Position numbers and translations under genes: made by a program
In this document: positions 14,601 to 27,407 of the stretch, in pieces
How positions within the stretch are numbered: the stretch's first letter is position 1
Layout: each line of letters starts with the position of its first letter
NCBI RefSeq assembly: GCF_901709675.1
Contig: NC_051090.1
Span: 7,397,842 to 7,461,841 of the forward strand
Length of the DNA stretch: 64,000 bases
Direction: 5' to 3'
DNA from: Syngnathus acus
Lineage: Eukaryota > Chordata > Actinopteri > Syngnathiformes > Syngnathidae
The notes under the pieces: generated by a model
What the model saw: the letters and a program-made list of their open reading frames with translations, nothing else
Told to the model about the DNA's origin: nothing
Databases searched by the model: none

Positions 14601-16988
14601 TTGACAGCATGGGGGCAGACAGCCTCGTTGCACATTCTGATCATTTAAATGCTCACAGGCACACTTTGAGTTGTTAGAAAAAAAGAATACACACAAAGAG
14701 ATAGCCAGAGAGCAGCCCTTGACACGCCTCTATATCACATAAGGGACTGCCTGCCACTTTCCAGTGAAAAATAATGCGCACTTGTCAATCTTGCGAGCGC
14801 CAGTCTGAGAGCGGCCAGTCCTATGGAGACCTATTGAGGTGTATGCTTTGTTTCATCTGGGGCAGGCCTCGGAGGGGAGCAGGTCTGTTGGATCTAGGAA
14901 TTGTCTTCAAATATGGAGCACCGGAAAAAGGGCACATTCGATATAACCCCGGGGCCAATGTGCTACTGTATATACTACGGTACTCGACTGAAAAAGCTGC
15001 ACCTACATTTTTTATGGATTTGCTGAACTGGGTATTTACAGCTAAAACTGAACCTAGACAAAAGAACTAAAAAGATAGTGTCAAGGTCACTGAAAAAAAA
15101 AGAAGAAATGAAGCAAATGTATACAAAAGCTACTGCATCACACCAGAAGGAGCAATTATTATTTTTTTATCTCAAACCAATTTGAGTTATGATCCATGGT
15201 GATTCATCCATGTGGCAAAACAAATACAGAAAATGACAAACAGTCATTTTGCACTGTGAGCATTTCTCTATGCAATTATTCCAACATCATTTCCATTTTA
15301 TGACATAGAGCATTTAAGCCAAAATGTTTTAACAGTGGCAGACTCGATTTTCCATGTGATTCACACATTTAGATTCAAATCCAGCAACTAGTTTTAGAAA
15401 AAAAATTATTTAAGTATGGAATCATCCTGTATATTTTTCTTCTTAGCATTCTTAGTAACACGTTGTACTTTATCTCAACCAAGGAAGTCTGTGTCACACA
15501 CTACGGGCACTGAATGAGATTGTGCGTTTCTCAGATTATTCGCAGGGATTATTCGTCATCCTGCTGTCACAGTTTGCAGCGATGGGAGAGGATCTTTCTT
15601 CACGCCTTAAAACAACTGACATGGAAAACAACAGCTGTAGCAATAAAAGACTCCCATAAAAATGATCCATAAATGCACAAAAAGAAAAAAAAGCCCCTTC
15701 ACTAAACAGTTTTACTGTCATCTCAATGATTTAACACCTGTTTTATTGCTACGCTTGTTTCGATTTCATGTAGTTATTCAAATCATTTGCACCTTTAAAA
15801 CCTCATTATTTTATCTGTCTAAAGAAATTCTTCAGAAATTCTTAAATCTGTGAATGCAATAATTCACTCTTAACAATCATCATCAGAGTGGCATTATTTT
15901 GTATACATCATATTGTACGGAACATTCTGGGTATCAATTTTTTTATTTTGGAACCAACAAAGTACTATACTGAAAAGGAGTTTCGTTAAATTTACTCAAT
16001 TTTATATGGAATGGAAAAAACAGCTCATGTCTGTGTGTTTATAATATACCAGGAGATGCAACAACAGAGGAATCCAAACTATAATAACAGTGAACACTAA
16101 AATTACTAATTATGTATGGATAACTAAACTAAACATCAAACTGGATGTTTTAAATCTTCCTCAGTTTTATGCTTCTTTTCTACTGTGTGTCTGGTATCAC
16201 ATTGAACACGTCACTATTAAAAATCAACAATGTAAGGACTATAACTTGACAAATGACATCATCCGTATGGTGAGTACACCTTTTGACAGGTGAGTAAATA
16301 AAATCCCATGCTGTGGAAACAAGACATAATGTAACTTTATTATTGCAAACATTCTACAACTATTGTGATGGGGCCAAGTTAGGAAAAAATCCATGAGTTA
16401 AAGTTCTGCACTTTCTTCCCACTCACACAGCGAAGGCAGTCGTGCAAAATAAATGAGTGGTGTAGAGTGCTATTATCTGACAGCCAATTCTTGGCAAAGC
16501 AACCGTCACCCTGTGCCTTTTACAATTTACTGCACTTTGTCATTATGCAAGACAGCAGCTGCGATGGCTACCTAACTAACTAAGACCGGGTGAGAACCTG
16601 CGGTGACTCAGACTAATGAAGGTGAAAAGGAATGACATTCCATTTCGACATTAGCCTGTCCATTGCCCTCCGTTCAACCTTTTTCTTCGTCACATTTCTC
16701 GGTGGGCTCACAGTGACCCAATTTGCCCCGCTCATCTGGGTTTCGTGACCGTTCTAAACATAGGTGCACAGCACACTGCTTTTGCTAATTATCTTGAGAG
16801 GAAAGTCATGTTTTTACCCTTTTCTTGGCATCATCTGATGTGGATTTTGAATCCTTGGTCAGCGGTGATATCATTAATGATAAATGTAGAAGTCGCCTGT
16901 GACGATTTTTAACAATGCTAAAAGAAACAACACTTGTATTCAAATGTTGCTGTTGAAATTCACATTAAAAAATAATGTTAATAAGTAC
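8641..16988. other. Intergenic, no gene seen
   Basis: AT-rich DNA with a poly-T run at 13822-13842. A more GC-rich, unique-looking patch at about 14760-14960 could be conserved noncoding sequence. Around 10100-10330 the sequence looks like an old mobile element, but I could not define its ends. No supported gene. Confidence 0.55.
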
Positions 16989-17161
16989 TACCGTAATTTT
17001 CGGACTATAAGTCGCGGTTTTTTTTCATAGTTTGGGTGGGGGGGCGACTTATACTCAGGAGCGACTTATATACATATATATGTTTTTTTTCACTTTTTTG
17101 GGCATTTTATGGCTGGTGCGACTTATACTCCGGTGCGACTTATAGTCCGAAAATTACGGTA
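16989..17161. mobile_element. Palindromic MITE with TA target duplication, copy 1
   Basis: Short element with terminal inverted repeats CCGTAATTTTCGGACTATAA at one end and its complement at the other, flanked by TA on both sides. The interior holds shorter repeats of the GCGACTTATA type, so nearly the whole element can fold on itself. The TA duplication suggests mobilisation by a Tc1/mariner-type enzyme. The copy at 36503-36676 is almost identical in the opposite orientation. Confidence 0.85.
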
Positions 17162-18295
17162 TATGAAAATAATGAATATTTATACTGTGCATGAACATTC
17201 AAGGCAGATATTCCATTCAAACGAGCTATCAAACCTGAATACCACTGTCCACTATTTTTGTAAAGCATTCCTGACTTTGAAGACCCTGTCATGAATAAAA
17301 ATGAATCATGCTAATTTGTTTTAATTAACCCCAACCACAAGGTCATCTATTTCAATTCATCAATGTGCAAAAACTCACAAAACCCACTTGTTATTAATGC
17401 ACACAATATGTTCATTTAGACCTTAAAAATTCTCACTATTACAAGCCGGTGAATTATTCAAGGTTTAAAACTGCACTAAAATAAAATAACTAAGTAGAAC
17501 ACAAGTGAGAGGGGAACAAATAAATTATTATTATAGGCTATTTAAGTGTCTGACTAAAGAGCATGTAAAATAGGCTTTTTTACTCCATTCATGTTTTTTT
17601 TTTTCTTTGGAGAATTAACCTAGTGGCCAGCTCACAATGTTGTGTGATTTAAAGGCTGTCAGCTTTTTTCAAGGGATGTAATGGATTTAACAGCCTGGCA
17701 CCGATAGGCGTCAACCTGCCATCTACTTGTAAATGTAAAGGCCGAGGAATTTAGCACAACGTATTTGACCCCAATCAGTGCTTATCTCAATTACTTCTAA
17801 TGCTGGAATCCTGTGAGTCGGATTTAAAGTGATCATCGTCAGTCTAATGTAATGTCAAAGAACCACGAGAAAAACTGTCACTAAATCCATTGAGATTTGA
17901 CTTCGGTGTGAAGAATTTGTGTTTGACTCCGCACAATGCAAACAGGAGGTACAGGTGCCGTGAACAGAGAAGTCAGCAGTTTGTTTTTTTTTTCCCAGGA
18001 AAAGGTTTGATTGCATCGCATTGCGTCTGAGGGTGTCGATGAGATGCAAAAGGTGAAAATTTATGATGTAGGACAAAAAAAGCCTAACAAACCAATATAT
18101 ATTCATGAGCTTAATTACAGGATGTGTTTCATTATTTTCCCTATTGTCATACGGCAACAAGCGCTGAAAGGTGTCGGATTACAAAGGCGTGCCAATTATA
18201 TAGATATTACAAGACAATGCTTTTCCCTTGGCTGGCAGGTATGCAGCATTGTTGAATGCCTGTAATTTACAAACAAATTGTTTACAACAAATCAG
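17162..18295. other. Intergenic, no gene seen
   Basis: Unique-looking AT-rich sequence between a MITE and a SINE. No open frame with a recognisable product. Confidence 0.6.
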
Positions 18296-18296
18296 T

Positions 18297-18550
18297 GGCT
18301 GGCAGCCCAATGGTCGCGTGGTTAGCAAATCTGCCTAACAGCTCCGAGGTTTGGGGTTTCGAATCTCAGCTCAGGCCTTCTCCTGTGAGGAGTGTCTGTA
18401 TTCTCCTTTTGTTTGCGTGGGTTTTCCACAGTTACTCCGGGTTCCTCCCACATCCCTAAAACATGCACGGAAAGTTAATTAAAGACTCCAAATTACAGGG
18501 CGTGAATGTTAGTGCAAATGGTGACGTGCCCTAATAAGACCAATTGGCAC
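18297..18550 (+). mobile_element. tRNA-like SINE copy, diverged
   Basis: Head resembles a tRNA gene with an A-box-like TGGTCGCGTGGTTAGCA and a B-box-like GGTTTCGAATCT. The body matches the common fish SINE pattern: TCCTGTGAGGAGTGT, GCGTGGGTTTTCC, ACTCCGGGTTCCTCCCACAT, AACATGCACGGAAAGTTAAT, then GTGAATGTTAGTGCAAATGG. Small indels and substitutions indicate an old copy. The right end is approximate. Confidence 0.7.
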
Positions 18551-21384
18551 AGAACATAAATGAATGCATTTATAAATACTGTTTTTAAATCATTAATGTC
18601 TTGCATCAGCCATCTTGTCATTAATCAAATCATGTTTTTGTTCAATGTGCAAAACTGTAAGCAAACACGGCACACTGATTGCTCACTGATTTGCAGTTCT
18701 TTTGCGACCAACACGTGTCTGGCAATCCAGCCAACGCTCGGATCACGAAGAGGAGTGCCGACTCAGTTAGGCATAATCACTGTGCTTATTTTTCCGATGA
18801 GTCTATCCAGTGCTGATTAATGCCACTGAGCAAACGTACAGAGAGTAAGGTTAATCGCCAGTGCTGTTTTCAATCAAGTAGACCTTTGTTTTGTTCCCCT
18901 ACTTTGTTTGTCCTGGATGCCTTTCACTTCCTCATTATCAATCACAGACGAGTGCTAGATATGACTCCACCCACTCTCCTCTGCAGTTTTACCTCTTTCC
19001 CATGATGCAGTCTGTCCATTACTGCTTAAACATTTCATCACGCAATGGCAATAGTGTTGCCCTGTCAGCTGCCATGACCCCTGAGGACCTCTGCCACAAT
19101 CGACCATGTGAGGCAGTGTACTGTTTAGGGGAAACACATTTTCCTTTAACTGTGGCAGCGAGGTCCTCGAGAAGTGAGGCACAAAGCGGCAATGTGAGTG
19201 ACACAGGGTGACAAACGCTTTGAACCCGACAGGAAATTAATGCACAGTTTGAGGAATAACACACTGCATGAAGCATGTGTAAATTGACACGTCTCTCCAA
19301 GGTGACACATGTAAATATTACGGCTGTGGCCTCTACTCAGTGTCTGGTTTTTTTTTTTCTTCATACCAGCAACACATTATGGCAAATTGTACAGTTTTCA
19401 ATGGTCGATTTGGCCAAAATCCCTAGCAGCAGGCTCACGTTGGAACATTCTCATGAATATGAGTGAAAAGCTTATCATTTCTATCGCCGCCAAGAAATCA
19501 TAGTTCACAACAAAATGTAATAATAATCAGTGGTGATATTATCTAATGACCCCTTTCAAAAGAAGCATTCTGGGATGGGAAAGACAGATTTCAAATAAAA
19601 GTCAGTGAGTGACCAGGGCAGCTGCTTTGAGTGTTTTATACAATTTCAGGTCCAGAAATGACATGAGAAAAAAAGAAGACAATTTTCTGTGGTTTAATGC
19701 TTTTCTTTGACTTCTATAAAGTTCAGTGAAACCTGTCGATTGTTTTTTAATAGTTTTTTTTCCCCACTCCTGAACCCATATAAATTATACAGAGACAAAG
19801 GCAAACTAGCGCTGGCAACACCATGACCTCCTCAGCTGTGGCAGCCTTCAATTTTACTTGAATATCTTTAGTGTGGGAAGTTGGGACATATGGTTTGGGT
19901 CTTGGGAGGCCGTAAGATTTAAAGTGTTAAGCCACGGGCACCTGCTGATCTCCACAGTAGTTTAGTTTCTGCCACTTGTACTACTTTATTTCCTGCCCTG
20001 CTGCAATACGTCTCTAAGAAAAAAATATATATATTTCATTTCATTGTTTTTTCCCAGTTTGCCCTGCACCAACCTTGTACAATCGTAGAAATACGACCGC
20101 CCTGGGGTCCTTTCAGATATACTCATAAGTCGTACATCGCTGATGTGCCAGCCACAGCTGGAAGCCATCGCATCAAAGTGAGTTGTAATGTGGCTCCTGT
20201 TTGATTTCACCTTAGAGCTGAAATCCCTGATGTTCCCAAGACAAAACTACCATTCAGCATCTGTCGACATGCCTCTGGCTTTGTTTAACACATTTGAACC
20301 TTGCAAGTGCAGGTTCGTAGCTCCCGATAAGCTAAAACACGAGTATAATTAAGAGTATGCATGCAGTTATTAAAAGTCCATCCTTGAGCAAAGATCTGCA
20401 AAGGTAGACTTTCAAGTGAGAAACTAATCAATCATGCAGAGCCACCATAATCCATTACACTTGCTGCTATTGAAATACATTGAAATTAAAAGTCTATTTC
20501 CACAGCTCATGCTGGAATTTGCAAAAGAAATCACTCATAGTCCCGGGCGCCAATGTGACAATTATCACAAAATATAGCCAAAGCAATTTAATCTGCCGTA
20601 TTAAAATAGAAATGACTTGAAAGGAGGAAGCACACCTGACATTAGACCATAAGATCATTTAAATGTAGGTTTGATTGCTGGCGATATGAAACCTCAGCTC
20701 AGATATCATTAATTGCTTGTCTGCTATTCCCCTTTTTTCCCCAAGTCAACATAATGCTTTTCTCCCTCCTGCTATCTGCTGTGGGATCCAATGAATAGGA
20801 AATTGAATTTGCATGATTGGCAAGACCTCGTAATGTCCGTTCAGATTGAAATCGTTCAACAAAAAAATAAGGAAACTCTCATCTAAAGGATAATTGTATT
20901 AGCAGTAGACCAATATCAAGAGATTTCCCTAAGTATCCAAATGTCACAATAAGATGGAAATTTGTCATTCTGGATAGAATATAGCAAATATTTCTTGGCT
21001 TGGTTTGTTTGGGCATAGCTTCAGTCAGTGTTTTCAGACCGATGAGCCTCCCAAATTTGAGATTCAACTGACTGACCCTTGACCTCCAGTACCCCTGAAC
21101 AGACCTTAATAGAAAGACTGAGGCGTATAATACTCCTGCAGTTGGAACACACATTCCGACTTCGACCAAGAATTCTTCAAAGCCGTCTGGACGCCGTTCT
21201 CCATGCCTTCACTAAACTCCTCCCATTCCAGAATTTGCATGTGTGCACATCCATATGTTTGAACGTGGTGTTCGTTATGGACAATCCACGACAAGCACAG
21301 AAATCCATTCACGAGAAGACATTCATACGAGATGCAGAAAACCAGCCACTTACCGGTTCACCAATATACCTGACGGCCTTTTAG
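18551..21384. other. Intergenic, no gene seen
   Basis: No supported gene. About 20500-20860 is AT-rich with several homeodomain-like cores (TAATTG, ATTTAAAT) and no repeat signature; it may be conserved noncoding DNA, which cannot be tested from one sequence. Confidence 0.5.
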
Positions 21385-21513
21385 TTAGTGAGCGAGCGAG
21401 TGAGCGAGTGAGTGAGTGAGTGAGTGAGTGAGTGAGTGAGTGAGTGAGTGAGTGAGTGAGTGAGTGAGTGAGTGAGTGAGTGAGGGAGTGAGGGAGGGAG
21501 GGAGGGAGTTAGT
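21385..21513. repeat. (GAGT)n tetranucleotide tract
   Basis: About 125 bp of GAGT units, with GAGC variants at the left edge and GAGG variants at the right edge. Variant units at both ends are typical of a long, slippage-prone microsatellite. Confidence 0.95.
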
Positions 21514-24500
21514 TCCGCACAGCAATGTACCTAAACAAGCAGAATAATGACATCACAGTGCAAGTGATTTGACAAAGATCAGACACAAAAATTGTCGTTT
21601 GAGTTGTCAACTAGCTCACGGTCATAACGACCCCGTGGGACCGCTTGGCCGATATCAGCATGACAAGGTTTTCTCTTGTACGGCTCCTTTGAATTGTCAT
21701 GAGAAACTCAAGTACAACAGAGACATTCATAATATATTTTCTATCTTGTCTTCACAGAACACCTTTGGCACCAGCAAGGAAATTCTGAATCAATATTCCG
21801 TGTCAATGTGCAGCTGCACTCAAGGTTATAACTCTTTTCCCTCTACTTATTAATTATAAACGCAGTGCAGAGTCCATTGGCTGCTTTATGGATCTCATCT
21901 GTGTCCTGATGGGAGCGGTCAAGGTTTCCTGGGTGTTTAAATGATGGTGCCAATGTGTTGATGTTTGAGATTCAAGTATCACACTTTACATGATTGGCAG
22001 GTGTGGGGTGCTTCTAGAAATACAACATACTGGCCTTTAATACTGTAATGTATGGCTTTCGCCTTACAGAACATTGAATGGCTCTAAATGTTATGAATTG
22101 CTGTTTGTAAGGGTGTACTTGAGTGAGAAGAAAGATTGTAAAGTATCACAGGTGCTTAATTCTATTTTTATCCAACACTCATTGTGGTTCCTGTGGTGAG
22201 TTTCCACCACTGCTGGTCTGTTGTACAGTACATTGTACCATGGTTGCCTTTTTCATGTAACCTTTGTGCACTTTCAAATTGCGCTTGTTCAATAAATATC
22301 CAGAAATCTTTTTTTAATTTGTGTGATTCAAATTTTGGCCTGAAAGTTTGCTCTGATTTTGCCTAATTGAAATTTCGAATGTTTGTTGGAAAAGTGAACC
22401 ACTTGTGTCATTTGAAAGTAAAAATAATTGCATGCTTGAGGTCTTTCTGCAAAATAAGATAAAGTACTTTTTTTTTAGTTTTATTTTTTTAAACACAAGA
22501 TTAAATGCTAGTCATCCTAAAGCGAATAATATCTGTTTTTCTTGAACTCATGCTAAATGGCTGCAACAACATCCATAATTGCTTTTAAATGGATGAGCTT
22601 AAGGTGTTTTTGTATTTCAGCAATTTCTCATCAAAGACGCTGCCTTACCTCTCTGTGATGTTATTCTATTTCAAACAAAACAATGGAAGACAGACTGTGA
22701 AGGGTTAATGATTTTAATTTTCACTTTTTCTCCCAATGCAAAGTATTTAATCATTTTAAAGCCTTGTTTGAGCATCTGTGGAGGACTGACAATGATCCCT
22801 CAGTGCTCCCACAGCCTCAGTTTCTCATCTCAGCTTTATATGATAGATTTATGCAGTCTAACAATGTAACATCCCCCGATATGCTCCCTTCTTATTTTTG
22901 TTAGTGTATAATTAGAACATACTTATCCTGATTACCGCCACTTCTGCAGGTCTCACATTCAAAATCTGTCTTAAAAATGATCTGTTTCCCCCCGAGGTTA
23001 AACCGGAACGCAGTACACTGGCACACTATGCTTTTATTTCATTTTCTCTTCTTCAGTCAGTCACCCTCATCCGTTTTTTCATTTGAAACCCTGCATCTGG
23101 TTATTTCATAATTATGGGAGGGGATTATAACGAAGGCAGCTAGAGCTGCAGGTTAATTGGATTTTTCACCTCAGCAGTACCGGATCTAAGTCGCCCATGG
23201 GTCGCAAATTTGCACATTTGAAGTTGGGGACAGGACAAAAGAGGCTGGGGGAAGAAAAGAGTAAGCAGTTAAAGGGTCCCCTTTGACTCAAGTTAGTTTT
23301 GCGCTGCCAGATACTGTGCAACTTGAGAACGCAATCGCTTTTATCCATGCTGATGACATCTGTAAGTGCCACTGTGTTTTCCAATCACAGGAGTTATACA
23401 GCCACACATATCACCATTGAAATGACTATTGACTTCTGATCCAGCAGGGGGTTGGAGTGATACATTTTCAAATACACTCAAAATATGGTGCAAATGTTCA
23501 TTTCTTTGGAAAAACAACGGCGCCTTTCGGCTTTTCCCTTTTGGGACCGGCACAAGGGAGACACTGACATGTGCCCCCCCTATGGCTGCATATGGTTCCC
23601 TGACCGGGAGAAATCGCGACAATATATTTTCATAGATATATTGGGATACTAGTTGAAATCAGTGATGTGCGCTCAGAACCTTGTAAAAGGAATTTAAAAG
23701 TAATATTTGCAGTTGTGAGGCTTTTTACTGCTTTAAAAAGATGATTTGTGTGACTTTTTGTACACTTGCAGTCCTCACAACACATCACATTTGGCAGAAA
23801 AAAAAAATCAGCATATTGCATCAAATATTACAATTAATGTTGATTCAGTGACTATTGTTCGGTTGTCATTGCGTTGGTCAATCCAACATTCATATTTTAC
23901 AATCAAAGCCCAGTTCTGCTGACAGTCTTGTCTACCTTGGTTTCCTCAGCGCGGACTGCCTCTCACGTCTCCGACACCGCGGCTCCCCGGCTCCTGGCCT
24001 ACTTCTGAATCGATGTTTGACAAAGGCCAAGTCTCTCCCTGAGCAAGAGGCAGAGAATTAGAGAGGCTCTCATGTGGTGGGAAGGCCACACGCAAAGTTG
24101 GAGGGTGCCAAGTCCACACTATCCATCACAGATACATATCCTATTCCGGATCATATTGCTATGCTCTTAATTACAAAAACAAACCAGCTTGCAAGCTACG
24201 TTTAGGCTGAATCTAGGGTTGCAGTATAAACATAAAGTTTGAGCGATATTCTGCAATGTCTCCCTGAGAAAAAGTCTTGTTGATATACTGTAGTTCAGGC
24301 ACTGAAACTTCAGTATGCATTTGAGGGTTCAAAAAACAAAGGCATGATTTAGGAAAGAAACAATAAATTAATTTCTAAAATTGACTACCTATTCTCATTC
24401 ATGATGGGCTCGACTGAGTGTCACACATTCAATTTGTGGAGCCATCACTGAAAAGACAAGCCGTCAGAACGAAAACACAATGCCAAACGGTCCATCAAAT

Positions 24501-25460
24501 GCCTATTTGTCTCCCGTTGAGTTTTTCATTTTTTTATGGTCAACTGCCTACCTAAGTATAATTATGTCTACAACTTTTGTCAGTTGCTTCACTTTTTAAA
24601 TGCCACATAATTGCGGTTTGAGTCAAAACAGTAGCCCACTCACTGCCATGTTGCACGGCTGACAAAGAGTGCATTATTTTTTTTAAAGGTCTGCGTAGTT
24701 TACTGCAATACCAAATGGTAATCCGTGCAATTTCCAGGCCCCCAGCTGAGATCTTGTCACTTCGCCTCAACTGGTGTTACATTTCGTAAATTAGCATTAC
24801 CTGAGGTGTAACACGGGTAGGAACTCGGCGTGGGCTTCAGCTGCAACGGACAATTAGAGCAAATACGTGTCGTACATAGACAGATCTTGTATAATATATT
24901 CCTACAAGTGCAGCCAAGTCTAACTAACATTGACCAGTTGTAAGCTCTGTGGATACACTCCTACATGATAATAAAGACAAAAGATTTGTGTAGCGCTGCT
25001 TAACGGTGTCAAAAGCAGGGGTCATTCAAGAATATACTTAACGGAATACTGTAAATCATAATCATTGTGTTTTTATTTGTGTTGCAACCACACAGAACCG
25101 TTTACATAGCAATTTTCCTACCTGAGTTTCTCGTCTTTGATTAACATGGAGATTTGCCGTATTTGACAAATATGGGTGAAACGAGCTCTCTCAAAATGTG
25201 CAGCCATTGAAGAAAAAAAAAAAGAGAAAATAAACATAAACTCACCTATTTACCTTTCAATGTGGTGTCCCGTAGTAGCAAATACACCATTAATAAGCAA
25301 CATGACATTTGCGAAAAAAACTCACATTTATTGTATTTGCCAAACAAGTGTTGAACTTTACATAAGTTTTAGAGTGGAGATTCGAGCCCATTCTAATATG
25401 TTTACACAAAATTATGAGCTACAGTACAATATGTATACCAGTGCTGAGAATTTTTTCCCA
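21514..25460. other. Intergenic, no gene seen (near 3' flank of adgrl2)
   Basis: No supported gene or mobile element. The patch at 23940-24120 is more GC-rich than its surroundings but has no extended coding frame. Confidence 0.55.
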
Positions 25461-26523
25461 TTTATTAAAAAAAAAAAGATTTAATAAATAAACCATTTCA
25501 ATCAAGGCAGTAAAAGAAAATTAATGATTACCATCAACAAAACAACCCTTCATTTTCGAACTGCCCATCATTTGCCATAACAGCAAAAATATGTACTGAT
25601 GCATAAAATAACGCAACTCTGGCAAAATCAGATTAACACATTTAAGTGAGTGATACTAATCAATGAAATCCAGACAGTATAAACACTGTTCACTGGTGCA
25701 AAATGTGATAAAGCATCCATGTATTTTTTTATGTATAGTTTATTTATTTCTTTACATACTGTATGTCTTTAACGTTCCAACTCACTAACATGAATCAACG
25801 GTTGAAGCCACTATGTATAACCTCTAGACAATAGTCTCTCAAATGTTAAATTTTGCAGTTAAACAGTTTCTTTATAATTACGGTTTTCCAAGAATCTGTA
25901 TTTTACACCAGCAATACAACAAAATATATATTTATAGCCATTATTCTTGACTACAGTTTCAATGTACAGTTGAGAAAATATAAGGCCAGGGGCTTGATTG
26001 CTAGTGGTCATACAATCGAAAAAACAGCATGGGGATGAAGGGATGACCATGACCGTATATATTCCTTTGGGGTGGGAGGGCTGTACAGGCTATAGTCAAT
26101 GTCCTGGTCCTTGAATGTCATTTTGTTCACAATCAAAAAACAAAAAAATAAACAAAAACACAGGATGCTGGGAAGTGTATGTACAACCTTTTTAAATGCT
26201 TTTCTGAGGGATCAAGTAACGCTTCTTTTTTGTCCTTTTGTATTTCTATTATGGTACCGTACACTTTTGACAGCAGCAGCACATTTAAATACATAATTGG
26301 CTTATCTCTAAAAATGAAAATTTGACTCTGTATTTTATGTATGTACATTTTTATTAAAACGTTGCGCAGCAATGGCTGAAAAGGGCGGAAGAGTGACCTG
26401 TTTGGGGGGAAAAGAGTGGTCAATGGCTAGTTCAAATGACACACCTTTCCTCACTAGTTTGTCCACCAAATGTTCACGGCTGAAGATGGTCAGGAGGAGG
26501 GTTGGGTGTTCATCGTAATACAT
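25461..26523 (-). other. adgrl2: Probable adgrl2 3' untranslated region with candidate poly(A) signals
   Basis: AT-rich sequence directly after the stop, without recognised mobile elements. Minus-strand AATAAA candidates are at 26350-26355, tandem at 25739-25748, and at 25461-25466; another lies at 25327-25332. None has an obvious GU-rich downstream element, so the true end is not determined. The boundary given is a guess. Confidence 0.4.
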
Positions 26524-27407
26524 TTAAAGGCTTGTGACGAGCTGCATCGTTCCTTCCCGTACATCGCCCTCCGGTATGCAGCCGTCTTTCGCAATGGGAA
26601 TAATGTAACCGTCACTCGTCCCTTTGCCTATCTGGTAATAGGCCTGCAGCTGATGACCGGCTCCTAAGTTAGGCATGCTCTTGTAGTAAACGTCCTCATT
26701 CTCGCTCTTCTTGGATGGGGACAAGTCCTCCACAACTTCGGGACTGCTCTCTGGACAAGGAGAGTCCCTCAGATTGGGCATACTAGTGTACAAGGAGTCT
26801 CTGTTTGGAGACTGCAAACTTTCCTGGTCGTTGTCAGGTGTCAGGCGGCCCACAATGGTTTCCACTCCCCCGTCGGTCCTCACCTTCTTCTCGGGAGCAT
26901 ACAGAAGCGAGTGAGTCCGCTGGGGGATGAGCGGCGCCTCCAGCTCATGCTGATGGTGCAACTCGAGGCCCACCGCTTCGCCCACGTGCACCAGAGAAGA
27001 AGCGTCGGCGACGATGACACCATCTTCGCTGCCGCTGCCCCTCACCGCCGTCACCTTGGGTGGAGCCCGCTCCGCCATGAGGTGACGATGGTGGTGGTAC
27101 TGCAATGGCGGCGGAGGCGGATGCTGCTGTTGAGGTCGGTGGTGCTGATGAGGAGGGTGATGCAAATTGGGGGGTGGCTGCTGTTGCTGTTGGTGGCTTT
27201 TGTTACAGGCACGCAGGTTGTTGTGTACAAGCTCAGAGATGATCATTTTCTCGAAGGCAGCGTCGTCCAGACTGAGTCCGCAGTCGACCACCTGTACACT
27301 GTCGCCGAAGTCCGCACTGCGGAGTGAGTAGCTGTTGTTAAAGTTACCATTTAGCGGTAGAGTATCCATTGCACTTGTATCCCTCACCACGTTGTTCAGT
27401 GAGTGCC
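26524..27407 (-). CDS. adgrl2: adgrl2 last coding exon: long cytoplasmic tail with PDZ ligand
   Basis: 884-nt terminal exon starting [20 protein letters not shown] and ending MQLVTSL, stop TAA at 26526-26524. VTSL is the C-terminal PDZ ligand that binds SHANK proteins in latrophilins. Conserved blocks are [72 protein letters not shown] and [20 protein letters not shown]. Between HNNLRACNK and the acidic [12 protein letters not shown] block lies a segment rich in His, Gln and Pro (about 27195-27082) that replaces an ordinary sequence in mammals. Acceptor is TTTGCAG (27408). Confidence 0.96.

Noticed and set aside
26911-27327. 138-codon plus-strand open frame
   Set aside because: It is the antisense of the adgrl2 tail exon; the His/Gln/Pro-coding repeat keeps the opposite strand open.
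26524-27407. Assignment of the gene to adgrl3 or adgrl1
   Set aside because: Adgrl3 and adgrl1 tails lack the QVVDCGLSL and [13 protein letters not shown] blocks; the tail here is of ADGRL2 type.
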